64,000 nucleotides of DNA, from positions 1 through 64,000 of the forward strand of contig JBBQKG010000015.1 in NCBI GenBank assembly GCA_038326655.1, in the 5' to 3' direction. Below, in pieces: positions 1-6,409 of the stretch (position 1 is the stretch's first letter; each line of letters starts with the position of its first letter). The position numbers and the translations under genes were made by a program. A model generated the notes under the pieces. That model had not been told where the DNA came from, did not search any database, and worked only from the letters and a program-made list of their open reading frames with translations. This DNA is from JBBQKG01 sp038326655 (GTDB lineage: Bacteria > Actinomycetota > Thermoleophilia > Solirubrobacterales > JBBDJG01).

Positions 1-62
1 ATGAGCGTGATCGTCACGATGGCGGTGCCACGCGACGGGTTCAGATCACGGATGGGAAACAA
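1..62 (-). CDS. Rhomboid-family intramembrane protease, N-terminal fragment (runs off left edge)
   Basis: Only the first 20 or so codons are in the window. They read M-F-P-I-R-D-L-N-P-S-R followed by a hydrophobic start (TAIVTITLI). The P-[IL]-R-D-x-N-P-[ST]-R string just before the first membrane helix is characteristic of bacterial rhomboid-type proteins. The start is a TTG at 62, three bases after the cysH stop codon, so it is probably co-transcribed with cysH. The catalytic Ser and His lie outside the window, so activity cannot be judged. The call rests on this short motif alone. Confidence 0.6.
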   Translation of the reverse strand, partial: MFPIRDLNPSRGTAIVTITL

Positions 63-65
63 GCG

Positions 66-794
66 CTACGGCTCGTTGCCGAGGTTGATGATGTGCAGGC
101 CGCACTCGCGCTTCGTGGCCTCTTCCCACCACCAGCGGCCCTCGCGCTCGTGCTCGCCGGGGTTCGTGGCGCGGGTGCACGGCTCACAGCCGATCGAGCG
201 AAAGCCGACGTCGTGGAGCGGGTTGTAGGGCACGTCGTGCTCGCGGATGTGCGCCCACACGTCCTCCAGCGTCCAGTCCGCGAGGGGATTTGCCTTCACG
301 AGCCCGAACTTGGCGTCCCACTCGACCTTCTTGGCGTTCGCCCGCGTCGGCGCCTGGTCGCGGCGCACGCCGGTGATCCAGGCGTCGACCTGACCGAGCG
401 CACGCTGCAGCGGCTCCACCTTCCGGATCGCGCAGCACTGGTCGGGCGCGCTCTTCCAGAGCTCGTCCCCGTGCAGGCTCGCCTGCTCCTCGAGGGTGAG
501 GTTGTGGTACCGCTCGAAGTCGAAGCCATAGCGCTCGGTGAAGCGGTCACGCGTCTTGTAGGTCTCGGCGAACAGGACGTCGGTGTCCAGATAGAAGATC
601 CGCACCGAGGGCTCGATCCGATGAAGCATGTCGAGCAGCACCGACTCCTCCTGCTGGAAGGAGCACGCAACGTACAGGCTCGGGTGGAACTGGTCCACCA
701 TCCACTTGAGGGTCGCCTCGGGCCCCTGGTCCTCGAGCTCGAGGGCCACCATGTCCAGCTCGTCGGGCGTCCAAGTCTTCGTGGCTGTGGGCAT
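66..794 (-). CDS. cysH: Adenylyl-sulfate (APS/PAPS) reductase CysH
   Basis: A 242-residue cytoplasmic enzyme of assimilatory sulfate reduction, reducing activated sulfate to sulfite. Four cysteines that in this family bind a [4Fe-4S] cluster are present as C120-C121 (DQCCAIRK) and C203/C206 (GCEPC). This pattern marks the APS-using type rather than the cluster-free PAPS enzyme. The catalytic Cys is C231 in ECGLH near the C terminus. The PP-loop region SFQQEESVLL is at about 45-54. The ATG at 794 has an AAGGACC Shine-Dalgarno about 10 bases upstream. Length is normal. Other sulfate-assimilation genes are not visible; a rhomboid gene follows at once. Family assignment is secure, and the substrate is inferred from the cysteine pattern. 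Confidence 0.93.
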   Translation of the reverse strand: MPTATKTWTPDELDMVALELEDQGPEATLKWMVDQFHPSLYVACSFQQEESVLLDMLHRIEPSVRIFYLDTDVLFAETYKTRDRFTERYGFDFERYHNLTLEEQASLHGDELWKSAPDQCCAIRKVEPLQRALGQVDAWITGVRRDQAPTRANAKKVEWDAKFGLVKANPLADWTLEDVWAHIREHDVPYNPLHDVGFRSIGCEPCTRATNPGEHEREGRWWWEEATKRECGLHIINLGNEP

Positions 795-856
795 TTCTGA
801 GTGGGTCCTTTCGCTTTAGCGCGGATGGTTCCCGCCGGGGAACGACAAAATAACAC

Positions 857-871
857 AATCCCGACTGGATT
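857..871. promoter_or_regulatory. Short inverted repeat upstream of cysH (candidate operator)
   Basis: AATCC and GGATT arms separated by CGACT, in an AT-richer patch about 63-77 bases upstream of the cysH start. Sulfur-assimilation genes are often controlled by Rrf2- or LysR-type regulators that bind such sites. Which regulator would act here is unknown, and the arms are short. Confidence 0.3.
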
Positions 872-912
872 TAGACCATATCACCCGTTGTGTGACCAAA
901 GCCGAGGAAAGG

Positions 913-938
913 CCGGGCGGCGGCAAGCCGCCGCCCGG
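913..938 (-). terminator. Terminator hairpin downstream of dodecin
   Basis: A perfect 12-base-pair G+C stem (913-924 with 927-938) around an AA loop, starting about 24 bases after the dodecin stop. On the minus strand it is followed by CCTTTCCTC, a weak T-containing tail. The opposite side points into the cysH promoter region, so termination of dodecin transcription is the natural reading. Confidence 0.6.
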
Positions 939-961
939 GTTTGTGTCGGTCCTGCCGGCCT

Positions 962-1168
962 TTACTCCGATACTCGCTCGACGAGGAAGGCGATCCGCAC
1001 GTGCGCCCGCCATTCGTCCAGGTTGTCGCCGCGCAGCCCGGTCGAGACGACGTCGACAGCCTTGATGTTTCGCAGCGACGTGCGCGCTTCGGTCAGCGCC
1101 TGCGCCACCGCGTCGTCGGAGCTGCTGCTCGAGGTGCCGATCAGCTCGATGATCTTTACTGCGGCCAA
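962..1168 (-). CDS. Dodecin family flavin-binding protein
   Basis: A 68-residue protein matching dodecin in length and sequence. It opens VKIIELIGTSSSSSDDAVAQA, followed by a predicted helix, VVSTG and the C-terminal strand AHVRIAFLVE. Dodecins form hollow dodecamers that bind riboflavin, FMN or FAD and are thought to buffer or protect flavins in the cytoplasm. The start is TTG at 1168, preceded by a strong GAGGAGGAG Shine-Dalgarno; the family's usual MA-x-V-K-I-IEL opening supports this choice. It is divergent from an FAD-dependent oxidase. A 26-bp palindrome sits just upstream and a strong hairpin follows the gene, so it is likely monocistronic. Confidence 0.9.
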   Translation of the reverse strand: MAAVKIIELIGTSSSSSDDAVAQALTEARTSLRNIKAVDVVSTGLRGDNLDEWRAHVRIAFLVERVSE

Positions 1169-1189
1169 CCCTCCTCCTCTCTGAGACAG

Positions 1190-1215
1190 CCGGCGATCGG
1201 CATGCCGATCGCCGG
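1190..1215. promoter_or_regulatory. Perfect 26-bp palindrome between dodecin and the FAD oxidase
   Basis: Arms CCGGCGATCGG and CCGATCGCCGG flank a central CATG, with no mismatch. Outside it, GAGAC (1183-1187) and GTCTC (1216-1220) extend the dyad with a two-base bulge. It lies 22 bases upstream of the dodecin start, in the divergent intergenic region. It could be a repressor site shared by both genes or an RNA hairpin in the dodecin leader. There is no T-tract, so a terminator role is unlikely. Confidence 0.55.
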
Positions 1216-1262
1216 GTCTCGCTGACTTCGGTTCGGCAGTTCTACACCAGGACCGTGACTTC

Positions 1263-1291
1263 TTGCGGGCGGGGTGGGGGCGGCGTAAAGT
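1263..1291 (+). promoter_or_regulatory. Possible promoter of the FAD oxidase gene
   Basis: TTGCGG at 1263-1268 and TAAAGT at 1286-1291 with a 17-base spacer, about 40 bases upstream of the start at 1330. The match to sigma-70 consensus is partial; the call rests mainly on spacing and position. Confidence 0.35.
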
Positions 1292-1329
1292 CCTGATCCC
1301 CGCCGGGAGACACGAAAGAGGAGGCTGGA

Positions 1330-2736
1330 ATGCAGCAAGCGCAGGTACTGATCGACGAGGCGGCGATCCAGGAGCTCGGTGCGAGCTTCGGCGGGGAGCT
1401 GCTCCAGAGCCAACATCACGACTACGACACCGCGCGCGCGGTCTTCAACGGGATGATCGACCGCCGGCCCGCGGTGATCGCCCGTTGCAGCGGCGTGGCG
1501 GACGTGATCGCGGCGGTGAACTTCGCACGCGAGCGCGACCTGGTGATCTCGGTTCGCGGCGGCGGACACGGCGTTCCGGGCTACGCGGTATGCGACGACG
1601 GCGTGATGATCGACCTCAGCCCGATGAAGGGCATCTGGATCGACCCCGAGACGAAGGTCGCCCGCGCCCAGGCCGGCGTGACGTGGGGCGAGTTCGACCG
1701 TGAGACCCAGCAGTTCGGGCTGGCCGTGACCGGCGGGCGCGTTCCATCCACCGGGATCGCGGGCCTCACGCTGGGGAGCGGTAGCGGGTGGATCGAGCGA
1801 AAGCTGGGACTCACGGTGGACAGCCTGATCTCGGCGGACGTGGTGACCGCGGACGGGCGGTTCCTGACCGCGTCGGAGGACGAGAACGCGGACCTGTTCT
1901 GGGGCTTGCGCGGCGGTAGCGGCAACTTCGGCATCGTCACGTCGTTCGAGTTCGAGCTCCACGACTTCGGGCCGATCGTGTACGGCGGCCTGCTGGCGTT
2001 CCCGCGGCCCGCGGCCGGCGAGCTCACCCGGGTCGTGCGGGGCGTGATGGAAGACGCGCCCGACGACCTGGCCGTGAACATCGCGTTCATCACGGCGCCA
2101 CCGGAGCCGTTCGTGCCCGAGGAGGCCCGGGGGCAGCCGGCGGTCGGCCTGGTGATCTGCTGGAGCGGGGATATGGCCGAGGGCGAGCAGATGGTCAAGC
2201 CGTTCCGCGACCTCGGTCCCGTGCTCGACATCGTCGGGCCGATTCCATACGCGCAGGGCCTCCAGCGGCTGATCGAGCCGGGCAACCAGCACGGCCTGCT
2301 CAACTACTGGAAGGCGGACTTCCTGGACGAGCTCACCGACGAGGCGATCGACACGTTGATCGAACAGGTGAACAAGGCCCAGTCGCCTCTCACGCAGGTG
2401 ATCGTGGAGCCCCTCGGCGGCGCGATCGCGCGCGTGGACGAGGACGCGATGGCGCTCGGGAACCGGCAGGCCGCCTACGCCTACCACTGCATCGCGATGT
2501 GGCAGGACCCGTCGGAGTCCGACACGCACATCGGGTGGGCGAAGGACCTGGCGGCCGCGATGGACCGCTTCGCGGTGCCGGGCGTGTACCTGAACTACAC
2601 GAGCGACCAGGAGCAGGACCAGCGCGTGCGCTCCACCTACGGCCCCAAGTACGAGCGCATGGTGGCGCTGAAGGACAAGTACGACCCCGAGAACGTGTTC
2701 TGCCTGAACGCGAACATCAAGCCGAGCGGCCACTAG
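1330..2736 (+). CDS. FAD-binding oxidoreductase, berberine-bridge/VAO family
   Basis: A 468-residue flavoprotein with the FAD-binding PCMH fold at about 45-220 and the BBE-type C-terminal segment (YDPENVFCLNANIKP, about 451-465). H80 in RGGGHG is the residue that carries FAD covalently in this family. The second attachment Cys of bicovalent members is not seen: the equivalent stretch reads GGRVPSTGIAGLTLGSG, with Val where Cys would be expected. The enzyme is therefore probably mono-covalent. The substrate is unknown; relatives oxidise sugars, alkaloids or other alcohols. AAAGAGGAGG precedes the ATG. It is divergent from dodecin, a flavin store, and ends before a clear hairpin. Confidence 0.9.
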   Translation: MQQAQVLIDEAAIQELGASFGGELLQSQHHDYDTARAVFNGMIDRRPAVIARCSGVADVIAAVNFARERDLVISVRGGGHGVPGYAVCDDGVMIDLSPMKGIWIDPETKVARAQAGVTWGEFDRETQQFGLAVTGGRVPSTGIAGLTLGSGSGWIERKLGLTVDSLISADVVTADGRFLTASEDENADLFWGLRGGSGNFGIVTSFEFELHDFGPIVYGGLLAFPRPAAGELTRVVRGVMEDAPDDLAVNIAFITAPPEPFVPEEARGQPAVGLVICWSGDMAEGEQMVKPFRDLGPVLDIVGPIPYAQGLQRLIEPGNQHGLLNYWKADFLDELTDEAIDTLIEQVNKAQSPLTQVIVEPLGGAIARVDEDAMALGNRQAAYAYHCIAMWQDPSESDTHIGWAKDLAAAMDRFAVPGVYLNYTSDQEQDQRVRSTYGPKYERMVALKDKYDPENVFCLNANIKPSGH

Positions 2737-2761
2737 CCCGAGCCAGGTCGCAAGCGATGTT

Positions 2762-2787
2762 GCGGCGGCTCCGCGCGGGGCCGCCGC
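2762..2787 (+). terminator. Terminator hairpin after the FAD oxidase
   Basis: GCGGCGGC (2762-2769) pairs with GCCGCCGC (2780-2787) around a 10-base loop, 26 bases after the stop codon. It is followed by TGCCTTGCTTTGCT, a moderately T-rich tail. Confidence 0.6.
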
Positions 2788-2802
2788 CGGTGCCTTGCTT
2801 TG

Positions 2803-2814
2803 CTAGATGTCTAG
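2803..2814. promoter_or_regulatory. Inverted repeat upstream of the MarR gene (candidate autoregulatory site)
   Basis: CTAGA-TG-TCTAG forms a perfect dyad 38 bases upstream of the marR-type gene, and GATG-GTGAA-CATC (2821-2833) follows it. MarR proteins usually bind short AT-containing palindromes in their own promoter. Position and symmetry fit; binding is not shown. Confidence 0.4.
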
Positions 2815-2851
2815 ATACTCGATGGTGAACATCAACTTCTAGCGAGGCGGG

Positions 2852-3430
2852 ATGGCACGAGAACGGCAGGCGACGGCCGATGACCACATAGAGGAGACGA
2901 TCACCGCCTGGCGGCGTGAGCGCCCCGGGCTCGACCTCGCCGGCATGGCGGTCGTGGCGCGCCTGCTGCGCGTGTCACACCGGCTCGAGGAGGTCCAGGA
3001 CGAGTTCTTCTCGGCGCTCGGCCTCAAGCCCGGCTGGCTCGACGTGCTCGGCGCGCTCCGCCGCGCCGGCGATCCCTTCAGGCTCACGCCGACCCGGCTT
3101 TCCGAGGAGGCGCTGATCTCGACCGCGGGCATGACGAACAGGCTCGACCGCCTGGAGCAGGCGGGGCTGGTCCAACGGCTGCGCGACCCTGACGACCGGC
3201 GCGGCATCCTCGTCGAGCTGACTCCGGACGGCCGCGAGTTGGTCGACGCCGCGATCGACGCCCACCGCGGGCTCAGCAAGCGGCTGCTCGGCTCGCTCGA
3301 GGGAGCCGAGCGAGAAGAGCTCGACCGGCTCCTGCGCAAGCTGCTGTTGCCGCTCGATCGCGGCGAGGTTCCCCAGCCGGCGAGCCTATTCCCAACCGGG
3401 CGTATCGCCCCACGGCGCCGGCGCACCTAG
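2852..3430 (+). CDS. MarR family transcriptional regulator
   Basis: A 192-residue winged-helix regulator. The helix-turn-helix is around 70-110 (RLSEEALISTAGMTNRLDRL) and the wing motif DPDDRRGILVELT follows at about 117-129. The MarR family binds DNA as a dimer and often responds to small phenolic ligands; the ligand here is unknown. ATG at 2852 follows GAGGCGGG. The last 20 or so residues (after LLLPL) are Arg/Pro-rich and overlap by 45 bp the end of the convergent small gene, so the tail may not be folded. It lies between the FAD oxidase and the cyclodeaminase-like gene, either of which could be its target. Confidence 0.9.
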   Translation: MARERQATADDHIEETITAWRRERPGLDLAGMAVVARLLRVSHRLEEVQDEFFSALGLKPGWLDVLGALRRAGDPFRLTPTRLSEEALISTAGMTNRLDRLEQAGLVQRLRDPDDRRGILVELTPDGRELVDAAIDAHRGLSKRLLGSLEGAEREELDRLLRKLLLPLDRGEVPQPASLFPTGRIAPRRRRT

Positions 3431-3622
3431 CCCGAGTCCTTCCGCAAGCGCGGCGCGCTCCCAAGGTGTCATCGCCTCCTTTGCCGCCGGGAGCACGGGC
3501 GCGGTGTCGTGCAGGAAGCGCTCGAGCGCGGCGGCGATCGCGGCCGCCTCCTCCGGCGTCGCCGACGGAGCGATCAGCTCGATCGAGGGGCGGGGGGGCC
3601 TTCTTCTTCCGTTCGCGGTCAT
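3386..3622 (-). CDS. Small protein resembling an acyl-CoA carboxylase epsilon subunit
   Basis: A 78-residue protein with a basic N terminus, a strand (SIELIAPSATPEE), an Ala-rich helix (AAAIAAALERFL) and a Trp-containing end (TPWERAALAEGL). Actinobacterial AccE subunits share this short layout of an A-T-P-E-E-x-A helix and a W-x-x-A-A-L tail, and they stabilise biotin carboxylase/carboxyltransferase complexes. Here it is an orphan about 5.4 kb from pccB and on the same strand. Its 3' end overlaps the convergent marR gene by 45 bp. It has no clear Shine-Dalgarno, and its start at 3622 touches the -35 region of the divergent cyclodeaminase promoter. Similarity is by pattern only. Confidence 0.45.
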   Translation of the reverse strand: MTANGRRRPPRPSIELIAPSATPEEAAAIAAALERFLHDTAPVLPAAKEAMTPWERAALAEGLGLGAPAPWGDTPGWE

Positions 3623-3650
3623 TGGTTCGGCGATGCCGAATTGATATTCA
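3622..3650 (+). promoter_or_regulatory. Promoter with embedded operator, probably giving a leaderless mRNA
   Basis: TTGGTT (3622-3627) and TATTCA (3645-3650) are 17 bases apart. The predicted transcription start is about 8 bases later, at the GTG start codon 3659, which has no Shine-Dalgarno. Between the two boxes lies a perfect inverted repeat, TTCGGC-GAT-GCCGAA (3626-3640), placed where a repressor would block RNA polymerase. Confidence 0.45.
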
Positions 3651-3658
3651 ACCTACCT

Positions 3659-4618
3659 GTGACGACGATACCGGTGCTCGATCACGACGCGGTGCTCGCG
3701 GCGGTCTCGCCGGCGGAGGCGATCGAGCGCGTGCGGGACGGTTTCGTCAGCTTCGCCCGCGGGGAGTGGCAGATGCCGGCCAAGCTCTACCTGCCGAGCC
3801 CCCCGAACGGCGACTTCCGCGCGATGCCGGTGCGCGGCGAGGGGTTGGCGATCCTGAAATGGGTCACGTCCTTTCCCGGCAATCCGCGCCGCGGGCTGCC
3901 GACCGTGACGGGCGTCGTGATGGTCTCCGACGCCGAGCGCGGCGAGCCCGTCGCGCTACTCGACGCGCGTGCCGTGACGGCGCTTCGCACCGGTGCGGCG
4001 GCCGCTGTCGCGACTCAGGAGCTGGCCCGCGAGGACGCACGCAGCGTGGGCCTCGTGGGCTGCGGCCTGCATGGGTTCTGGGTGGGCCGCTGCATGGCCG
4101 ACGCGGAGTACGGCCCCGGAGTCTGCTTCGACCCGGATCCCCACGCTGCCGGGGAGGTGGCTGCCGAGCTGGGGTGGGAGGTCGGCGACCTCGGCGAGGC
4201 GCTCGCGTGTGATGTGGTCTGCACGGTGACGCCGGGCCATGAGCCGGTGGTGCGCGCCTCGGCGCTGCGCGCGGGAGCGCACCTGAACCTGCTCGGCGCT
4301 GACGGCCCGGGCAAGGCGGAGGCGGAGATCTCGGCCGTCGAACGCGTCCACGCAGAGGGACTGCTCTTCTGCGACGAGTGGCAGCAGGCGAGCCACGGCG
4401 GCGAGCTCACGGGAGCGGTCGCGGCCGGCTTTGTCAGCCGGGAGGACGTCACCGAGCTCGGCGCGGTCTGCGCCGGCCTGGCGGCCGGCCGCGAGCACGA
4501 GGCCCAGATCACCCTCTTCGACTCGACCGGTCTCGCGATTCAGGACCTTGCGATCGTCCTCGGCGCGCTCGAAGCGCTCGAAGCGGGCGCGGTCAAGCCG
4601 CAGACGATCTCGCTCTAG
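3659..4618 (+). CDS. Ornithine cyclodeaminase / mu-crystallin family protein
   Basis: A 319-residue NAD(P)-binding enzyme. The N-terminal part (VSPAEAIERVRDGFVSFARGE) and the central RTGAAAAVATQELA string (about 107-120), followed by a Rossmann motif VGLVGCGLHGFW (about 126-137), are typical of this family. Members act as ornithine cyclodeaminase, alanine dehydrogenase or imine reductase; the substrate here is open. The frame is open upstream to 3509, but that part reads as Arg-rich non-coding sequence overlapping the opposite gene, so the GTG at 3659 is chosen. It ends 26 bp inside the convergent ogt gene. The upstream operator and the nearby marR gene suggest inducible control. Confidence 0.9.
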   Translation: MTTIPVLDHDAVLAAVSPAEAIERVRDGFVSFARGEWQMPAKLYLPSPPNGDFRAMPVRGEGLAILKWVTSFPGNPRRGLPTVTGVVMVSDAERGEPVALLDARAVTALRTGAAAAVATQELAREDARSVGLVGCGLHGFWVGRCMADAEYGPGVCFDPDPHAAGEVAAELGWEVGDLGEALACDVVCTVTPGHEPVVRASALRAGAHLNLLGADGPGKAEAEISAVERVHAEGLLFCDEWQQASHGGELTGAVAAGFVSREDVTELGAVCAGLAAGREHEAQITLFDSTGLAIQDLAIVLGALEALEAGAVKPQTISL

Positions 4619-5243
4619 CAGTTTCCTTCCAGCGACCTCCCTCCAGCTTCAGGAGGAACTCCTTGCGGTCGAGCCCGCCGCCGTAGCCGCCGAGCCCACC
4701 GCCGCTGTGGAGCACGCGATGGCACGGGACCACGATCGCGATCGGGTTTGCGCCGAGCGCGTTTCCCGCGGCCCGGGCCCCGCGCGGGCTTCCTGCTTCG
4801 CCGGCCACCGTCTTGTAGGTGGACACGCGGCCGTACGGGATCCGCGCCGTGTTTCTCAGCACGCGCCGCCCGAAGCCGCGCGTGAGGCGCCAGTCGAGCG
4901 GCAGCTCGAAGTCCGTCCGGCGGCCTTCGAAATACTCGTCGAGCTCCCGCCGAGCATCGTCGAGGCGCGCAGGCGACTCCAGCACCCGTGGCGAGACGTC
5001 CTCGGCCAGCTCCTGGAGCACCTTGTCGTGTGGATAGTTGCCGTCGAACGCGACGCGCACCAGGCCCTTGCGGGTCTCGGCGATCAGCAGCGTGCCGACG
5101 GGCGAGTCGACCAACGCATAGGCGACGTCGACCAGCCCCTCCCGCTCGGCTCGCGCCAGCACCGCCTTCGCGGCAGCCTCCGCACGCTCGCGCTCGGGCC
5201 GCGCGCTCCTCAGTGCCTGCTGGAACTCGTTCATCTTTCCCAT
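4593..5243 (-). CDS. ogt: Methylated-DNA--protein-cysteine S-methyltransferase
   Basis: A 216-residue suicide DNA-repair protein that moves the methyl group from O6-methylguanine to its own Cys in the IVVPCHRV motif. The preceding RVSTYKTVAGEAGSPRGARAAGNALGANP contains the DNA-binding helix-turn-helix and the Asn hinge of the family. The N-terminal domain is about 60 residues longer than minimal enzymes, as in Ogt. GAGAGGAGC precedes the ATG at 5243, inside the sigma-factor gene. A second ATG at 5234 overlaps the sigma stop codon as ATGA. Either way translation is coupled to the sigma gene, which suggests that this sigma factor controls or accompanies alkylation repair. The frame is open further upstream but lies wholly inside the sigma gene. 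Confidence 0.92.
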   Translation of the reverse strand: MGKMNEFQQALRSARPERERAEAAAKAVLARAEREGLVDVAYALVDSPVGTLLIAETRKGLVRVAFDGNYPHDKVLQELAEDVSPRVLESPARLDDARRELDEYFEGRRTDFELPLDWRLTRGFGRRVLRNTARIPYGRVSTYKTVAGEAGSPRGARAAGNALGANPIAIVVPCHRVLHSGGGLGGYGGGLDRKEFLLKLEGGRWKETARARSSAA

Positions 5244-5695
5244 GCTCCTCTCAAGGTTGCAAGGCCGGCGCGGACGTTCTGCCGGGCGGCCGCCTCCGAG
5301 CAGCCCACGATCCGCCCGATGTCCGCGTAGGGCAGGTCGTTCACGTATCGGTGGAGGACCGCCGCGCGCTGCTTCGACGGCAGCCCCTGCACGGCCGCCC
5401 ACAACGCGGGCTCGCCGTCCGGGGGCGGGGGCGCGGCCTGCTCCGGGAGCACCTCGACCGGGACCGCTCTCCGCCCGCGTGCGCGGTGCGCGTCGATCGC
5501 CTTGCGATGGGCGATCGTGAACAACCAGGCGCGCAGGTTGGCGGCGTCCCGGAGGCGTGGATAGGTCCGCAACGCGGCCACGAACGTCTCCTGGAAGCAG
5601 TCGTCGGCGTCGTGGGGGCCCACCGACGCGACCAGGAAGCGATAGACGTCGTCGCGGTGCTCGTCGAGCAGGGCCTGAAACGGCGGCGTCCGCAT
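5231..5695 (-). CDS. ECF-type RNA polymerase sigma factor
   Basis: A 154-residue protein with sigma region 2 (DDCFQETFVAALRTYPRLRDAANLRAWLFTIAHRKAID, about 30-68) and region 4 (LPSKQRAAVLHRYVNDLPYADIGRIVGCSEAAARQNVRAGL, about 104-145). Regions 1 and 3 are missing, as usual for ECF sigma factors. ATG at 5695 is chosen over a TTG at 5704. No anti-sigma gene is adjacent. It follows a TetR regulator by 19 bp and overlaps ogt, giving an apparent tetR-sigma-ogt operon. A role in a DNA-alkylation or stress response is inference from that linkage. Confidence 0.9.
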   Translation of the reverse strand: MRTPPFQALLDEHRDDVYRFLVASVGPHDADDCFQETFVAALRTYPRLRDAANLRAWLFTIAHRKAIDAHRARGRRAVPVEVLPEQAAPPPPDGEPALWAAVQGLPSKQRAAVLHRYVNDLPYADIGRIVGCSEAAARQNVRAGLATLRGAWER

Positions 5696-5714
5696 GCCGA
5701 TCAAACGGGCTGCT

Positions 5715-5843
5715 TCACCCCCGCGTGAGATCGACCTCGTACCGCTCGCCCGCGCCGAGCCGGTCGAAGCCGAGCCAGAGCACTCCCATCAACGTGCGGA
5801 GCACGTCCGCCCGCGGCGTGCGGTGATGGTCGGTCCACCATTA
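5715..5843 (-). pseudogene. C-terminal remnant of the TetR regulator, cut off by an in-frame TAA
   Basis: Directly after the TAA that ends the TetR gene, the same frame stays open for 41 codons to a TGA at 5715-5717. The peptide begins WWTDHHRTPRADVLRTLMG and ends ERYEVDLTRG. The W-W-x-D-H-x-x-x-P-R-x-x-V-x-x-x-L-M-x-x-L-W pattern is how many TetR ligand-binding domains end. The frame therefore looks like the original C terminus separated by one nonsense codon. Real mutation, assembly error and readthrough are all possible. Confidence 0.7.
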
Positions 5844-6368
5844 GGCGAGGGAACTGGTCGAGCCCACGATCAGCGTCGCCATCCGCTCGATCTCCTCGGC
5901 GGTCACGTCCTGTCGCTCGAGCTCGGGGTCGGCCTCGATCTGGCGCGCCACGACCGCGACCGCATGGGCATGGGCGGCCTCGCGCAGCGCCTTGATGTCC
6001 GGGTCGACGACGTCGCGCACGAGCATCTGCCAGAGGTCGGGGTGCTGCTCGATGAAGGCCAGCACCGCGTCGACGCCGTGCTCGAGGCGGCGGTGGCTCG
6101 GCGGACCGGGGGCGGCCGCCTCGGCGAGATGGCGCACGAGCTCCACGTCGGCGCGCTCGACGAGCTCCGAATAGAGCTCCTTCTTCCCGGCGAAGTGCCG
6201 GTAGAGCAGCCCCGGGGAGACGCCTGCGGCAGCGGCCACCTGCTCGATCCTCGCCGCCTCGTAGCCGCGCTCGGCGAACACGGACGCGGCCGCTCCCAAC
6301 AGGCCCTCGCGCCTGACCGCCGGCTTCAGGCGGCGCTGCGGAGGTGGCGGCGTCACCTTCTTCGCCAC
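5841..6368 (-). CDS. TetR family transcriptional regulator, C-terminally truncated
   Basis: A 175-residue protein. The helix-turn-helix domain at about 20-65 (LLGAAASVFAERGYEAARIEQVAAAAGVSPGLLYRHFAGKKEL) is complete. The ligand-binding domain stops at GSTSSLA, about 41 residues short of the family's usual end, because of a TAA at 5841-5843; the missing part is still readable in frame. The GTG start at 6368 has AGAGGATT upstream. A 22-bp imperfect palindrome 20 bases before the start is a likely operator. Truncation could weaken dimerisation, since the last helices usually form the dimer interface. It leads the tetR-sigma-ogt cluster. Confidence 0.88.
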   Translation of the reverse strand: MAKKVTPPPPQRRLKPAVRREGLLGAAASVFAERGYEAARIEQVAAAAGVSPGLLYRHFAGKKELYSELVERADVELVRHLAEAAAPGPPSHRRLEHGVDAVLAFIEQHPDLWQMLVRDVVDPDIKALREAAHAHAVAVVARQIEADPELERQDVTAEEIERMATLIVGSTSSLA

Positions 6369-6387
6369 GGGAATCCTCTCTTATGCG

Positions 6388-6409
6388 ATGAATGAACGTT
6401 TATTTACAT
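6388..6409. promoter_or_regulatory. Likely TetR operator
   Basis: The core AATGAACGTTTATT (6391-6404) is a near-perfect dyad centred on ACGT, and outer ATG (6388-6390) and CAT (6407-6409) extend the symmetry. It resembles the TGAACGTTCA-type sites bound by FadR-like TetR repressors. It lies 20 bases upstream of the tetR start. Confidence 0.5.

Noticed and set aside
1..228. A plus-strand 75-codon frame at the left edge
   Set aside because: It overlaps cysH in the opposite direction and has no family features.
5841..5843. Selenocysteine as the explanation for the interrupted tetR and deacetylase frames
   Set aside because: The stops are TAA and TAG. SelB works at TGA with a SECIS element.
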